NCBI RefSeq assembly: GCF_004114795.1 | Contig: NZ_CP035311.1 | Span: 1,674,001 to 1,738,000, forward strand | Direction: 5' to 3' | DNA length: 64,000 nt | Source: Janthinobacterium sp. 17J80-10 | Lineage (GTDB): Bacteria > Pseudomonadota > Gammaproteobacteria > Burkholderiales > Burkholderiaceae_D | Shown: in pieces, positions 28,049-36,472 of the stretch | Position numbering within the stretch: position 1 is the first letter of the stretch | How the letters are laid out: each line of letters starts with the position of its first letter | The notes under the pieces: model-generated | What the model saw: the letters and a program-made list of their open reading frames with translations, nothing else | Told to the model about the DNA's origin: nothing | Databases searched by the model: none | Position numbers and translations under genes: made by a program

Positions 28049-28078
28049 GCGAGCTGCCCTGTTTTCAGGGCAGCTCGC
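28049..28078 (+). promoter_or_regulatory. 13-bp hairpin between prpC and acnD
   Basis: A perfect 13-base-pair stem (28049-28061 with 28066-28078) closes a TTTT loop twelve bases after the prpC stop. The following sequence is T/C-rich but lacks a clean T-run, so it is a weak terminator, a processing site or an mRNA stabiliser. Confidence 0.7.
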
Positions 28079-28110
28079 TTCTCTGTCTACCGTTTTTTCA
28101 GGGCTGATTC

Positions 28111-30705
28111 ATGAACACTTCCTACCGCAAGAACCTTCCCGGCACCAAACTTGACTACTTCGATGCGCGCGCCGCCGTCGAGGCGATCCAGCCCGGCGCC
28201 TGGGAAAAGCTGCCGTACACCTCGCGCGTGCATGCCGAAAACCTGGTGCGCAAATGCGACCCCGCCATTCTCACCGAATGCCTGAAGCAAATCATCGAAG
28301 TCAAGCGCGAGCGCGACTTCCCGTGGTTTCCGGCGCGCGTGGTTTGCCACGACATCCTGGGCCAGACCGCGCTGGTCGACTTGGCCGGCCTGCGTGACGC
28401 CATAGCCGACCAGGGCGGAGACCCGGCCAAAGTCAACCCGGTTGTGCCGGTGCAGCTGATCGTCGACCATTCGCTCGCAGTCGAGTGCGGCGGCTTCGAT
28501 CCGGATGCATTCGCCAAGAACCGTGCGATCGAAGATCGCCGCAACGAAGACCGTTTTCACTTCATCGAGTGGACCAAGGAAGCGTTCAAGAACGTCGACG
28601 TGATCCCGGCCGGTAACGGCATCATGCACCAGATCAATCTGGAAAAGATGTCGCCAGTGATCCACGCGATTGATGGCGTGGCTTTTCCCGATACTTGCGT
28701 CGGTACCGACAGCCACACTCCGCACGTGGATGCACTGGGCGTGATTGCCGTTGGCGTCGGCGGCCTCGAGGCCGAGAACGTCATGCTGGGCCGCGCTTCC
28801 TGGATGCGCCTGCCGGAAATCGTCGGAGTCGAGCTCTCGGGCAAGCGCCAGCCGGGCATTACCGCCACCGACATCGTGCTGGCGCTGACCGAATTCCTGC
28901 GCAAGTCGAAAGTGGTCGGTTCCTACCTCGAGTTCTACGGCGAAGGCGCAAGCTCGCTGACGCTGGGCGACCGCGCAACCATTTCCAACATGGCGCCGGA
29001 ATACGGCGCGACTGCCGCGATGTTTTCCATCGACCAGCAGACGCTCGAATACCTGAAGCTGACCGGCCGCACCGAAGAACAGGTGAAGCTGGTCGAGACC
29101 TATGCCAGGGAAGCAGGCCTGTGGTCCGATTCTCTCAAGAATGCGCAGTACGAGCGCGTGCTGAAGTTCGACCTGTCGAGCGTGGTACGCAACATGGCAG
29201 GCCCTTCCAACCCGCACGCGCGCGTGGCAACCGCCGACCTGGCCGCCAAGGGCATCGCCGGCAAGTGGGAAGAAACCCCGGGCCAGATGCCGGACGGCGC
29301 CGTGATCATTGCCGCGATCACCAGCTGCACCAACACCTCCAATCCGCGTAACGTGATTGCCGCCGCGCTCCTGGCGCGCAATGCCAACAAGCTCGGCCTG
29401 ACCCGCAAGCCATGGGTGAAATCGTCGCTCGCGCCCGGCTCGAAGGCAGTCGAGCTGTACCTGGATGAAGCCGGCCTGACGGAAGACCTGGAAAAGCTCG
29501 GCTTCGGTATCGTCGCGTTTGCCTGCACTACCTGTAACGGCATGTCCGGCGCGCTGGACCCGAAGATCCAGCAAGAGATCATCGACCGCGACCTGTACGC
29601 TACCGCCGTGTTGTCGGGCAACCGCAACTTCGACGGCCGCATCCACCCGTACGCGAAACAGGCATTCCTGGCTTCGCCGCCGCTGGTCGTGGCTTACGCG
29701 CTGGCCGGCACCATCCGTTTCGATATCGAGCGCGATTCCTTCGGCACCGATGCCGCTGGCCGCCCGATCCTGCTGAAGGATTTGTGGCCCACCGATGAAG
29801 AGATCGACGCCATCGTCAAGGCCAGCGTGAAGCCGGAGCAGTTCAACAAGGTCTACATCCCGATGTTCGAGCAGCGCGCTGCTTCCGGCGAGAAGATTAC
29901 GCCCTTGTACAACTGGCGCCCGCAGTCGACCTACATCCGCCGTCCGCCGTACTGGGAAGGCGCGCTGGCAGGTGAGCGCACCTTGAAGGGCATGCGCCCG
30001 CTGGCAGTGCTGCCGGATAACATCACCACCGATCACCTGTCGCCATCCAACGCGATTTTGCTCGACAGCGCGGCCGGTGAGTATCTGCACAAGATGGGCT
30101 TGCCGGAGGAGGATTTCAATTCCTACGCCACCCATCGCGGCGACCATTTGACGGCGCAGCGAGCCACTTTCGCCAACCCGCAGCTGGTCAACGAGATGGC
30201 TGTGGTCGACGGCAAGGTCAAGAAGGGTTCGCTGGCCCGCGTCGAGCCGGAAGGCAAGGTCATGCGCATGTGGGAAGCAATCGAGACCTACATGGAGCGC
30301 AAGCAGCCGCTGATCATCGTCGCCGGCGCCGACTATGGTCAGGGTTCGTCGCGCGACTGGGCTGCCAAGGGCGTGCGCCTCGCCGGGGTGGAAGTCATCG
30401 CGGCCGAAGGCTTCGAGCGTATCCACCGCACCAACCTGATCGGCATGGGCGTCTTGCCGCTGGAGTTCAAGTCGGGCACCACCCGCCTGACGCTGAACAT
30501 CGACGGCACCGAGACCTATGACGTGACCGGCCAGCTCAAGCCGCGCGCGGACCTGACGCTTGTGATCACCCGCAAGAACGGCGAACGCGTGGAAGTGCCG
30601 ATGACTTGCCGTCTCGATACCGCCGAAGAAGTCTCTGTGTATGAAGCTGGCGGCGTGCTGCAGCGCTTCGCCCAGGATTTCCTGGCATCGTCAAAAGCGG
30701 CATAA
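28111..30705 (+). CDS. acnD: Fe/S-dependent 2-methylcitrate dehydratase AcnD
   Basis: AcnD dehydrates 2-methylcitrate to the trans-aconitate isomer, acting together with PrpF in place of PrpD. The 864-residue aconitase-family protein has the 4Fe-4S ligands in ITSCTNTSNPRN (Cys about 405) and FACTTCNGMSG (two Cys about 470). VGTDSHTPHVDALGVI, GADYGQGSSRDWAAKG and the swivel domain lie near the C-terminus. Pairing with prpF directly downstream distinguishes it from AcnA. Hairpins flank the gene on both sides. Confidence 0.96.
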   Translation: MNTSYRKNLPGTKLDYFDARAAVEAIQPGAWEKLPYTSRVHAENLVRKCDPAILTECLKQIIEVKRERDFPWFPARVVCHDILGQTALVDLAGLRDAIADQGGDPAKVNPVVPVQLIVDHSLAVECGGFDPDAFAKNRAIEDRRNEDRFHFIEWTKEAFKNVDVIPAGNGIMHQINLEKMSPVIHAIDGVAFPDTCVGTDSHTPHVDALGVIAVGVGGLEAENVMLGRASWMRLPEIVGVELSGKRQPGITATDIVLALTEFLRKSKVVGSYLEFYGEGASSLTLGDRATISNMAPEYGATAAMFSIDQQTLEYLKLTGRTEEQVKLVETYAREAGLWSDSLKNAQYERVLKFDLSSVVRNMAGPSNPHARVATADLAAKGIAGKWEETPGQMPDGAVIIAAITSCTNTSNPRNVIAAALLARNANKLGLTRKPWVKSSLAPGSKAVELYLDEAGLTEDLEKLGFGIVAFACTTCNGMSGALDPKIQQEIIDRDLYATAVLSGNRNFDGRIHPYAKQAFLASPPLVVAYALAGTIRFDIERDSFGTDAAGRPILLKDLWPTDEEIDAIVKASVKPEQFNKVYIPMFEQRAASGEKITPLYNWRPQSTYIRRPPYWEGALAGERTLKGMRPLAVLPDNITTDHLSPSNAILLDSAAGEYLHKMGLPEEDFNSYATHRGDHLTAQRATFANPQLVNEMAVVDGKVKKGSLARVEPEGKVMRMWEAIETYMERKQPLIIVAGADYGQGSSRDWAAKGVRLAGVEVIAAEGFERIHRTNLIGMGVLPLEFKSGTTRLTLNIDGTETYDVTGQLKPRADLTLVITRKNGERVEVPMTCRLDTAEEVSVYEAGGVLQRFAQDFLASSKAA

Positions 30706-30718
30706 ACGGCAATAACGA

Positions 30719-30750
30719 GGGCGGTGCGCGCAACGTACCGCCCGGTTTTT
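30719..30750 (+). terminator. hairpin with short T-run between acnD and prpF
   Basis: GGGCGGT (30719-30725) pairs with ACCGCCC (30737-30743), followed by GGTTTTTAT. It resembles a weak intrinsic terminator or attenuator between two co-functional genes. Confidence 0.55.
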
Positions 30751-30765
30751 ATCAGGACTCAGTTC

Positions 30766-31959
30766 ATGGCTCACGTACCCCAAATCAAGATTCCCGCCAC
30801 CTATATCCGCGGCGGCACCAGCAAGGGCGTGTTTTTCCGCCTGCAGGATTTGCCCGCCGCCGCGCAGGTGCCGGGTGCTGCGCGTGATGCGCTGCTGCTG
30901 CGCGTGATCGGCAGCCCCGACCCTTACGGCAAGCAGATCGACGGCATGGGCGGGGCGACTTCGAGCACCAGCAAGACGGTCATCCTCTCCAAGAGCGGCA
31001 AGGCCGACCACGACGTTGATTACCTCTTCGGCCAGGTTTCCATCGACAAGCCCTTTGTCGACTGGAGCGGCAACTGCGGCAATCTTTCCGCCGCAGTCGG
31101 CTCGTTTGCCATCAGCAGCGGGCTGGTCGATGCCGGCAAGATCCCGCAGGCTGGCGTGGCGACCGTGCGCATCTGGCAAGCCAATATCGGCAAGACTATC
31201 ATCGCCCACGTGCCGATCACCAATGGCCAGGTGCAGGAAACCGGCGACTTCGAGCTCGATGGCGTAACGTTTCCTGCCGCCGAAGTGCAGCTGGAGTTCC
31301 TTGATCCGGCTGATGAAGGCGAAGGCGAGGGCGGTGGCGCGATGTTCCCGACCGGTAACCTGGTCGATGACCTGGAAGTGCCGGGCGTTGGCACGCTGAA
31401 GGCCACCATGATCAATGCCGGGATTCCGACCATTTTCATCAACGCGGAAGCGATCGGATACAGCGGCACGGAATTGCAGGAAGCAATCAACAGCGATGCC
31501 AAGGCACTCGCGAAATTCGAGACCATCCGCGCCCATGGCGCAGTACGCATGGGCCTGATCAAGCATGTCGATGAAGCCGCCACGCGCCAGCACACGCCGA
31601 AGGTGGCATTTGTCGCGAAGCCGGCCGGTTACGTTTCCTCCAGCGGCAAGCAGGTCGCAGGCGGCGACATCGACCTGCTGGTGCGCGCGCTGTCCATGGG
31701 CAAGCTCCATCACGCCATGATGGGCACGGCCGCCGTTGCCATCGGCACGGCAGCCGCCATTCCCGGCACGCTGGTCAACCTGGCCGCCGGCGGCGGTGCG
31801 CGCACGGCGGTGCGCTTCGGCCATCCCTCGGGCACCCTGCGGGTGGGGGCGGAAGCCGTCCAGGCCGATGGCGAATGGCGCGTGAGCAAGGCCATCATGA
31901 GCCGCAGTGCGCGCATCCTGATGGAAGGATGGGTGCGCGTGCCCGGTGATGCCTTCTGA
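30766..31959 (+). CDS. prpF: 2-methylaconitate cis-trans isomerase PrpF
   Basis: PrpF isomerises the AcnD product so that it can be hydrated to 2-methylisocitrate. The 397-residue protein is a diaminopimelate-epimerase-like fold. It has IPATYIRGGTSKGVFF at the N-terminus, PDPYGKQIDGMGGATSSTSKTVIL, DWSGNCGNLSAAVG and the late PSGTLRVGAE block, all standard for the family. Start 30766 is chosen for the conserved N-terminus and an AGGA ten bases upstream. A strong terminator follows the stop by about 37 bases. Confidence 0.96.
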   Translation: MAHVPQIKIPATYIRGGTSKGVFFRLQDLPAAAQVPGAARDALLLRVIGSPDPYGKQIDGMGGATSSTSKTVILSKSGKADHDVDYLFGQVSIDKPFVDWSGNCGNLSAAVGSFAISSGLVDAGKIPQAGVATVRIWQANIGKTIIAHVPITNGQVQETGDFELDGVTFPAAEVQLEFLDPADEGEGEGGGAMFPTGNLVDDLEVPGVGTLKATMINAGIPTIFINAEAIGYSGTELQEAINSDAKALAKFETIRAHGAVRMGLIKHVDEAATRQHTPKVAFVAKPAGYVSSSGKQVAGGDIDLLVRALSMGKLHHAMMGTAAVAIGTAAAIPGTLVNLAAGGGARTAVRFGHPSGTLRVGAEAVQADGEWRVSKAIMSRSARILMEGWVRVPGDAF

Positions 31960-31995
31960 TTAGCGGGGCACCAGGACAAGCAAGGCAATATCAAG

Positions 31996-32028
31996 ACGCA
32001 ACGATCCCAACATCGTTGCGTTTTTTTT
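31996..32028 (+). terminator. intrinsic terminator after prpF
   Basis: ACGCAACGAT (31996-32005) pairs perfectly with ATCGTTGCGT (32012-32021) and the stem runs into eight T residues. It should end most transcripts from the sigma-54 promoter before prpE. Confidence 0.88.
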
Positions 32029-32071
32029 GGGACGAATACAGGACCATGTCCTGGCAATACACGGAGACAAA

Positions 32072-33961
32072 ATGAACTACGATCAATTCCATCGACAATC
32101 CATCGCCGAGCCGGAGGCATTCTGGAAGGAAGAGGCAAAGCGCATCGACTGGCAGCAGCCGTTCAGCCAGGTGCTGGACCATTCCAGGCCGCCGTTTGCG
32201 AAATGGTTCGTCGGCGGCCAGACCAACCTGTGCCATAACGCGCTCGACCGCTGGCTCGACCGGCAAGGCGATGCGGCGGCGCTGATCGCCATCTCTACCG
32301 AAACGGAGACGGAAAAAACTTATTCCTTCCGCGAACTGCATGCCGAAGTCAACCGGATGGCGGCCATCATGCTGTCGCTCGGCGTGACCCGGGGAGACCG
32401 GGTGCTGATCTACATGCCGATGATCGCTGAAGCCCTGTTCGCCATGCTGGCATGCGCACGCATCGGCGCGATCCATTCGGTGGTGTTCGGCGGCTTTGCT
32501 TCGAGCAGCCTGGCCACCCGCATCGATGACGCCGCACCGAAACTGATCGTTTCAGCCGATGCCGGCTCACGCGGCGGCCGGGCTATCGCCTACAAGCCGC
32601 TGCTTGACGAAGCCATCGAGCTTGCCGGCCACAAGCCGCAGCGCGTGCTGCTGGTCGATCGCAAGCTCGTGCCGATGAGCCTGGTTGCCGGGCGTGACGC
32701 CGACTATGCGAGCGAACGCGAACGGCACATCAACGCGCAGGTGCCGGTCGCCTGGCTGGAATCAAACGAGCCCGCTTATATCCTGTATACCTCCGGCACG
32801 ACCGGCAAGCCCAAGGGCGTGCAGCGCGATGTCGGCGGTTATGCCGTGGCGCTGGCCGCATCGATGCAGCACATCTATTGTGGCAAGCCCGGTGAAACCT
32901 ATTTCTGCACGTCCGACATCGGCTGGGTGGTCGGCCATTCTTATATCGTCTATGGGCCGCTGATTGCCGGCATGGCCACGATCATGTATGAAGGCCTGCC
33001 GACGCGCCCCGACGGCGGCGTCTGGTGGAGCATCGTCGAAAAATACAAGGTGACCCGGATGTTTTCATCGCCGACAGCCATTCGTGTGCTCAAGAAGCAG
33101 CCGCCGGAACTCATGCAAAAACATGACCTGTCGTCGCTGCAGGCGCTGTATCTGGCAGGCGAGCCGCTCGACGAACCGACTTCGGCCTGGATTTCCAACG
33201 CGCTGGGCGTGCCGATCATCGACAATTACTGGCAAACCGAGACTGGCTGGCCGATCCTGTCGATCGCCCGCGGCCTCGACCAGCGCGCCACCCGCCTGGG
33301 CAGCCCGGGCGTGCCTATGTATGGCTACAACGTCAAGATCATCGACGAAGCCAGCGGCGAAGAGTGCGGGCCGAACCAGAAAGGCGTGGTCGCGATCCAG
33401 GGACCGCTGCCGCCCGGTTGCATGCAAACCGTGTATGGCGATGACGCCCGTTTCGTCCAGACCTACTGGAGCAACTTCCCGCTGGGGCAGGCGTATTCGA
33501 CCTTTGACTGGGGCATTCGCGATGCAGACGGTTACTATTTCATCCTCGGCCGCACGGATGACGTCATCAATGTTGCCGGCCATCGGCTCGGCACGCGCGA
33601 AATCGAGGAAAGCATCGCCAGCCATCCCAATGTCGCCGAGGTCGCGGTCGTCGGCATTGCGGATCAGTTGAAAGGGCAGGTCGCGGTGGCTTTTGCGATC
33701 CTGAAAAACGCCGATGCAGCCGCTACGGCGGAAGGTCGCAAGGCGCAGGAAACCGAACTGATGGCAACCGTCGATCACCAGCTGGGCGCGGTGGCGCGGC
33801 CGGCGCGGGTGTATTTTGTCGGGCAATTGCCCAAGACGCGCTCCGGCAAGCTGCTGCGGCGCTCGATCCAGGCCTTGTGCGAAGGGCGCGATGCGGGCGA
33901 CCTGACTACCATCGAGGATCCGTTGTCGCTGCAGCAGATACGCGAGGCGCTTGCCGGGTAA
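32072..33961 (+). CDS. prpE: propionyl-CoA synthetase
   Basis: PrpE activates propionate to propionyl-CoA through an adenylate. The 629-residue protein has the AMP-binding core YILYTSGTTGKPKGVQRD (about 235-252), WWSIVEKYKVTRMFSSPTAIR, DNYWQTETGWPI, and the C-terminal GRTDDVINVAGHRLGTREIEE hinge. The catalytic Lys is in LPKTRSGKLLRR, a residue regulated by acylation in this family. Start 32072 carries GGAGA seven bases upstream. It sits after a strong terminator, so it may need its own promoter or readthrough from prpF. Confidence 0.95.
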   Translation: MNYDQFHRQSIAEPEAFWKEEAKRIDWQQPFSQVLDHSRPPFAKWFVGGQTNLCHNALDRWLDRQGDAAALIAISTETETEKTYSFRELHAEVNRMAAIMLSLGVTRGDRVLIYMPMIAEALFAMLACARIGAIHSVVFGGFASSSLATRIDDAAPKLIVSADAGSRGGRAIAYKPLLDEAIELAGHKPQRVLLVDRKLVPMSLVAGRDADYASERERHINAQVPVAWLESNEPAYILYTSGTTGKPKGVQRDVGGYAVALAASMQHIYCGKPGETYFCTSDIGWVVGHSYIVYGPLIAGMATIMYEGLPTRPDGGVWWSIVEKYKVTRMFSSPTAIRVLKKQPPELMQKHDLSSLQALYLAGEPLDEPTSAWISNALGVPIIDNYWQTETGWPILSIARGLDQRATRLGSPGVPMYGYNVKIIDEASGEECGPNQKGVVAIQGPLPPGCMQTVYGDDARFVQTYWSNFPLGQAYSTFDWGIRDADGYYFILGRTDDVINVAGHRLGTREIEESIASHPNVAEVAVVGIADQLKGQVAVAFAILKNADAAATAEGRKAQETELMATVDHQLGAVARPARVYFVGQLPKTRSGKLLRRSIQALCEGRDAGDLTTIEDPLSLQQIREALAG

Positions 33962-33974
33962 GGGCATGAGCAAA

Positions 33975-34039
33975 GCCCCTGTAACAGGGGCATCAAGGCT
34001 GGACCAGGCGCAATGGCAGAAATGCCGTTGCGTTTTTTT
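33975..34039 (+). terminator. double hairpin and terminator after prpE
   Basis: GCCCCTG-TAA-CAGGGGC (33975-33991) is followed by a second stem, CGCAATGGCA with TGCCGTTGCG (34009-34032, one wobble pair), which runs into seven T residues. The second element is a standard intrinsic terminator. Confidence 0.85.
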
Positions 34040-34125
34040 GTGATGCGGATACGACAATTTTGCTGCTGATGGCAGGATTTATTTTGCTTCTAACAAGAAT
34101 TAACGACTTTACTTCCTGATCTGTC

Positions 34126-34171
34126 TTAACCGGCCAGAAAGAATCGGTTAAATTATGTCAGTGGACTGACA
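34126..34171. promoter_or_regulatory. two palindromic operator candidates upstream of the SDR gene
   Basis: TTAACCG (34126-34132) and CGGTTAA (34145-34151) form an inverted repeat with 12 bases between. TGTCAGT-GG-ACTGACA (34156-34171) is a perfect palindrome directly after it. They stand about 100 bases before the ATG at 34269 and look like binding sites for two dimeric regulators, or for one regulator twice. No regulator gene is adjacent. Confidence 0.5.
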
Positions 34172-34268
34172 AAATTCGCAGAAAACAGGCACATCCGCTT
34201 CTACAATATGCTTATCCGGCCGAGGTTCGGAAGGCTTTAACTTAAGCTACATTACCAGGGGAGAATAC

Positions 34269-35009
34269 ATGCGACTCGCTAACAAGGTATCCATCATTAC
34301 CGGTGCGGCCCAAGGCATTGGCCAGGCCACTGCGCTGAAATTCGCCCAGGAAGGCGCCAAGGTCGTGGTGTGCGACATGAACCAGGCCGGCGTCGACAAC
34401 GTGGTCAACCTGATCCGCGAAGCCGGCGGCGAAGCCATCGGTTTTACGGTCAATGTCACCAAAAAGGATACCATCGCCGCCATGGTCCAGGGCACGATGG
34501 CCAAGTACGGCCGCATCGACAGCCTGATCAACAATGCCGGCATCGTGATGGATTCGACCCTGAAAAAAATGACCGAAGAGCAATTCGACAGGGTCATCGA
34601 TGTCAATCTCAAGGGCGTCTACAACTGCACCAAGGCCGTGGTCGATATCATGCTGGAACAAAAATCCGGCGCCATCGTCAACGCTTCCTCGATCGTCGGC
34701 CTGTTTGGCAATTTTGGCCAGACCAACTATGCCGCCGCCAAGTTCGGCGTCATCGGCATGGCCAAGACCTGGACCCGCGAACTGGGCCGCAAGGGCATTC
34801 GGGTCAATTCCGTGTGCCCCGGCTTCATCGCCACGCCCATCCTGAAAGACATGCCGGCCGATGTCATCAAGTCGATGGAAGACCGCGTGCCGATGGGACG
34901 CCTGGGCAAGCCGGAAGAAATCGCCAACACCTTTGCCTTCCTTGCTTCCGATGAAGCCAGCTACATCAATGGCGCCGTCATCGAAGTGACCGGCGGCCTG
35001 ACCCTGTAA
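34269..35009 (+). CDS. SDR-family oxidoreductase, FabG/3-oxoacyl-ACP reductase-like
   Basis: This 246-residue short-chain dehydrogenase has the NAD(P)-binding TGAAQGIGQA (about 12-21), NNAGI (about 88), the catalytic Ser in VNASSIVG, and YAAAK (Tyr about 156, Lys about 160). VCPGFIATP and the C-terminal YINGAVIEVTGGLTL complete the fold. These are the features of FabG and acetoacetyl-CoA reductase type enzymes. It is monocistronic with GGGGAGA as ribosome site and a terminator after it, and is not linked to other fab genes. It may be a spare FabG, a PhaB-like enzyme or a dehydrogenase of another ketone. Confidence 0.9.
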   Translation: MRLANKVSIITGAAQGIGQATALKFAQEGAKVVVCDMNQAGVDNVVNLIREAGGEAIGFTVNVTKKDTIAAMVQGTMAKYGRIDSLINNAGIVMDSTLKKMTEEQFDRVIDVNLKGVYNCTKAVVDIMLEQKSGAIVNASSIVGLFGNFGQTNYAAAKFGVIGMAKTWTRELGRKGIRVNSVCPGFIATPILKDMPADVIKSMEDRVPMGRLGKPEEIANTFAFLASDEASYINGAVIEVTGGLTL

Positions 35010-35029
35010 GCGTTCCAGCCTCCCAATGA

Positions 35030-35056
35030 AGCGCGAGCCTGCCTCGCGCTTTTTTA
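35030..35056 (+). terminator. intrinsic terminator after the SDR gene
   Basis: GCGCGAG (35031-35037) pairs with CTCGCGC (35043-35049) and is followed by six T residues. Confidence 0.85.
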
Positions 35057-35239
35057 TTTCCCCTTCTTGGCGCGCGCCGCCGCTGTCGCAGGAACTTCAT
35101 TGTTGCCACCTTATCAAATAAAAACAACAAGTTGGGCAACGCCAATGGAATTGGCTGCATGTGCAAGCCCACATCGCGGAAATGGACAACATTTATCGCG
35201 GGATTTTTATCCCAGATGTTTTTGAACAGGAGTGTGATC

Positions 35240-35566
35240 ATGATGCAAGCCAGTGAAATCCAGCAGCGCTTCAATCGTATCGAGCAGACTGTCGATCAAG
35301 CCAGCCAGGCGTGCAGCAACTCGCCGGGCATACCGTCCGATCTTAAACAATGCATCACTGAACTGAACCAGCAAACGAGCCAGGCGCGGCAAGTCCTGCA
35401 GTCGCAAGATGAAAGCCAGATTATTGCCTGTGTGGATGACCTGGAAGAGTTGGGGGACCGTGCCAAATTTGCATGTGAACAATCAAGTGGCATCAACCAG
35501 AATTTGCGCGATGCCGTGATGCAGGCGCATCAAGAGTTGTCTGATTTAAAACATCAACTGCATTGA
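35240..35566 (+). CDS. small helical hypothetical protein, 108 residues
   Basis: I do not recognise a function. The ATG at 35240 has AGGAG seven bases upstream. The product is a soluble, mostly helical protein rich in Gln, Ser and acidic residues, with a heptad-like pattern (RIEQTVDQASQACSN, LNQQTSQARQVLQSQDESQI, VMQAHQELSDLKHQL). Two or three Cys residues are present. No signal peptide or membrane segment is seen. It is flanked by terminators and therefore transcribed on its own. A DNA-, ribosome- or protein-binding role could be imagined but nothing decides it. Confidence 0.78.
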   Translation: MMQASEIQQRFNRIEQTVDQASQACSNSPGIPSDLKQCITELNQQTSQARQVLQSQDESQIIACVDDLEELGDRAKFACEQSSGINQNLRDAVMQAHQELSDLKHQLH

Positions 35567-35591
35567 GCTGAGATTGCTCCGGCCAGAAGTA

Positions 35592-35628
35592 AAACGGCCC
35601 TGGTGTCATCGAGACGCCAGGGCCGTTT
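35592..35628. terminator. bidirectional terminator between convergent genes
   Basis: A 16-base-pair stem (with one GU pair) from 35592 to 35628 has an ATCGA loop. It begins with AAAAC on the left and ends in GTTTGCTTGTTT on the right, so it can terminate both the small gene and the convergent hpf gene. Confidence 0.85.
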
Positions 35629-35656
35629 GCTTGTTTGAATGAGCGTTGCTGCTTAT

Positions 35657-35995
35657 TCAGGCGGTATGCGTTTTGACATCGCCACGGCGGCGTTGCACAA
35701 ATTCCTCGACCTGGCGGGTCATGGCATCGAAACTGTCACGCACTGCCACATAGGCATCTTCATTCGACGTGCGCGAACCATCGACCACCAGTTCGGTGCC
35801 GGGTGCCGTCACATCGACGCGGACCCGGAAAAGCTTGCCTTGCGTCTTGTGGTTCGCTTCGGATTCCACCGAGACCTGGCAACTCATCAGGTCGCCGCAC
35901 AATTTTTCCAGCTTGGCGACGCGCTTGCGAATTTCTGCATCGATGGCTTCGGAGGAGGGAATGTCGCGGAAGAGGATTTGTAAGGAATTTTGCAT
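35657..35995 (-). CDS. hpf: short ribosome hibernation-promoting factor
   Basis: This 112-residue protein of the HPF/RaiA family binds the small ribosomal subunit in resting cells. MQNSLQILFRDIPSSEAIDAEIRKRVAKLEKLCGDLMSCQV gives the first strand and helix. FRVRVDVTAPGTELVVD forms the beta sheet and YVAVRDSFDAMTRQVEEFVQRRRGDVK the second basic helix. There is no long C-terminal dimerisation tail, so it is the short type. The start at 35995 fits the family N-terminus. The gene is not next to rpoN, as hpf is in many proteobacteria. Confidence 0.88.
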   Translation of the reverse strand: MQNSLQILFRDIPSSEAIDAEIRKRVAKLEKLCGDLMSCQVSVESEANHKTQGKLFRVRVDVTAPGTELVVDGSRTSNEDAYVAVRDSFDAMTRQVEEFVQRRRGDVKTHTA

Positions 35996-36220
35996 GGTGC
36001 CTGAAATGGAATAGGTGACTGAAAGGACTGCCGTACGAGCCCGACTGCATGTAAATCTTACACCAGAATCCGCCATGCCGGAATGGGCATTTGCCTCGCT
36101 GGCATCGTTGCAGGGTCGACAATAGCCCCGGGGGCACGCAGTACTGCATCCTTGTGCGTAATCATGAGAAAATGATGCTTGTCTCTTATAAATTTTATCC
36201 GGCCCATCGCCGGGCAGACT

Positions 36221-36472
36221 ATGCTGCATTGGCTGACATCGCTGGTTGGCGCAGATCGGGCCGGACAAAAGGCGGGCTCGGAAAAATTACCCTGTTTTCA
36301 TTGTGGCGACCTGGTCAGGCGCCGGCGTGCCGTGCATGCACAGTTCGATGGCGCCGAGCGCCTCCTGTGCTGCCATGGCTGTGCTGCCATCCTGAAAACA
36401 GTCGAGCAAATGGGCATGGTGCAGCAATACCGCGAACAAAAAAGGCAGGCAGGCGTAGCAGATGACAAGTGA
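36221..36472 (+). CDS. stand-alone metal-binding domain of a CcoI-type copper ATPase
   Basis: This 83-residue protein matches the short Cys-rich domain (ATPase-cat_bd, PF12156) that is normally the N-terminus of FixI/CcoI copper ATPases. It carries LPCFHCGDLVRRRRA, then LLCCHGCAAILKTVEQMGMVQQY. Here it stops at 36472, overlapping the start of the ATPase gene by 11 bases in another frame. A TTG at 36179 would add 14 residues; the ATG at 36221 is preferred but has a poor ribosome site. Translational coupling to the ATPase is likely. It may deliver copper to the pump for cbb3 oxidase assembly. Confidence 0.75.
   Translation: MLHWLTSLVGADRAGQKAGSEKLPCFHCGDLVRRRRAVHAQFDGAERLLCCHGCAAILKTVEQMGMVQQYREQKRQAGVADDK

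Noticed and set aside
25953-30426. Two long minus-strand frames opposite prpB, prpC and acnD
   Set aside because: The opposite strand encodes unmistakable metabolic enzymes over the whole stretch. The antisense frames have no recognisable motifs or ribosome sites.
36438-36443. A6 run considered as a frameshift or slippage site joining the metal-binding domain to CcoI
   Set aside because: Shifting into the ATPase frame there meets the TAG at 36456-36458 before the ATPase start, so slippage at the run cannot give a fusion.
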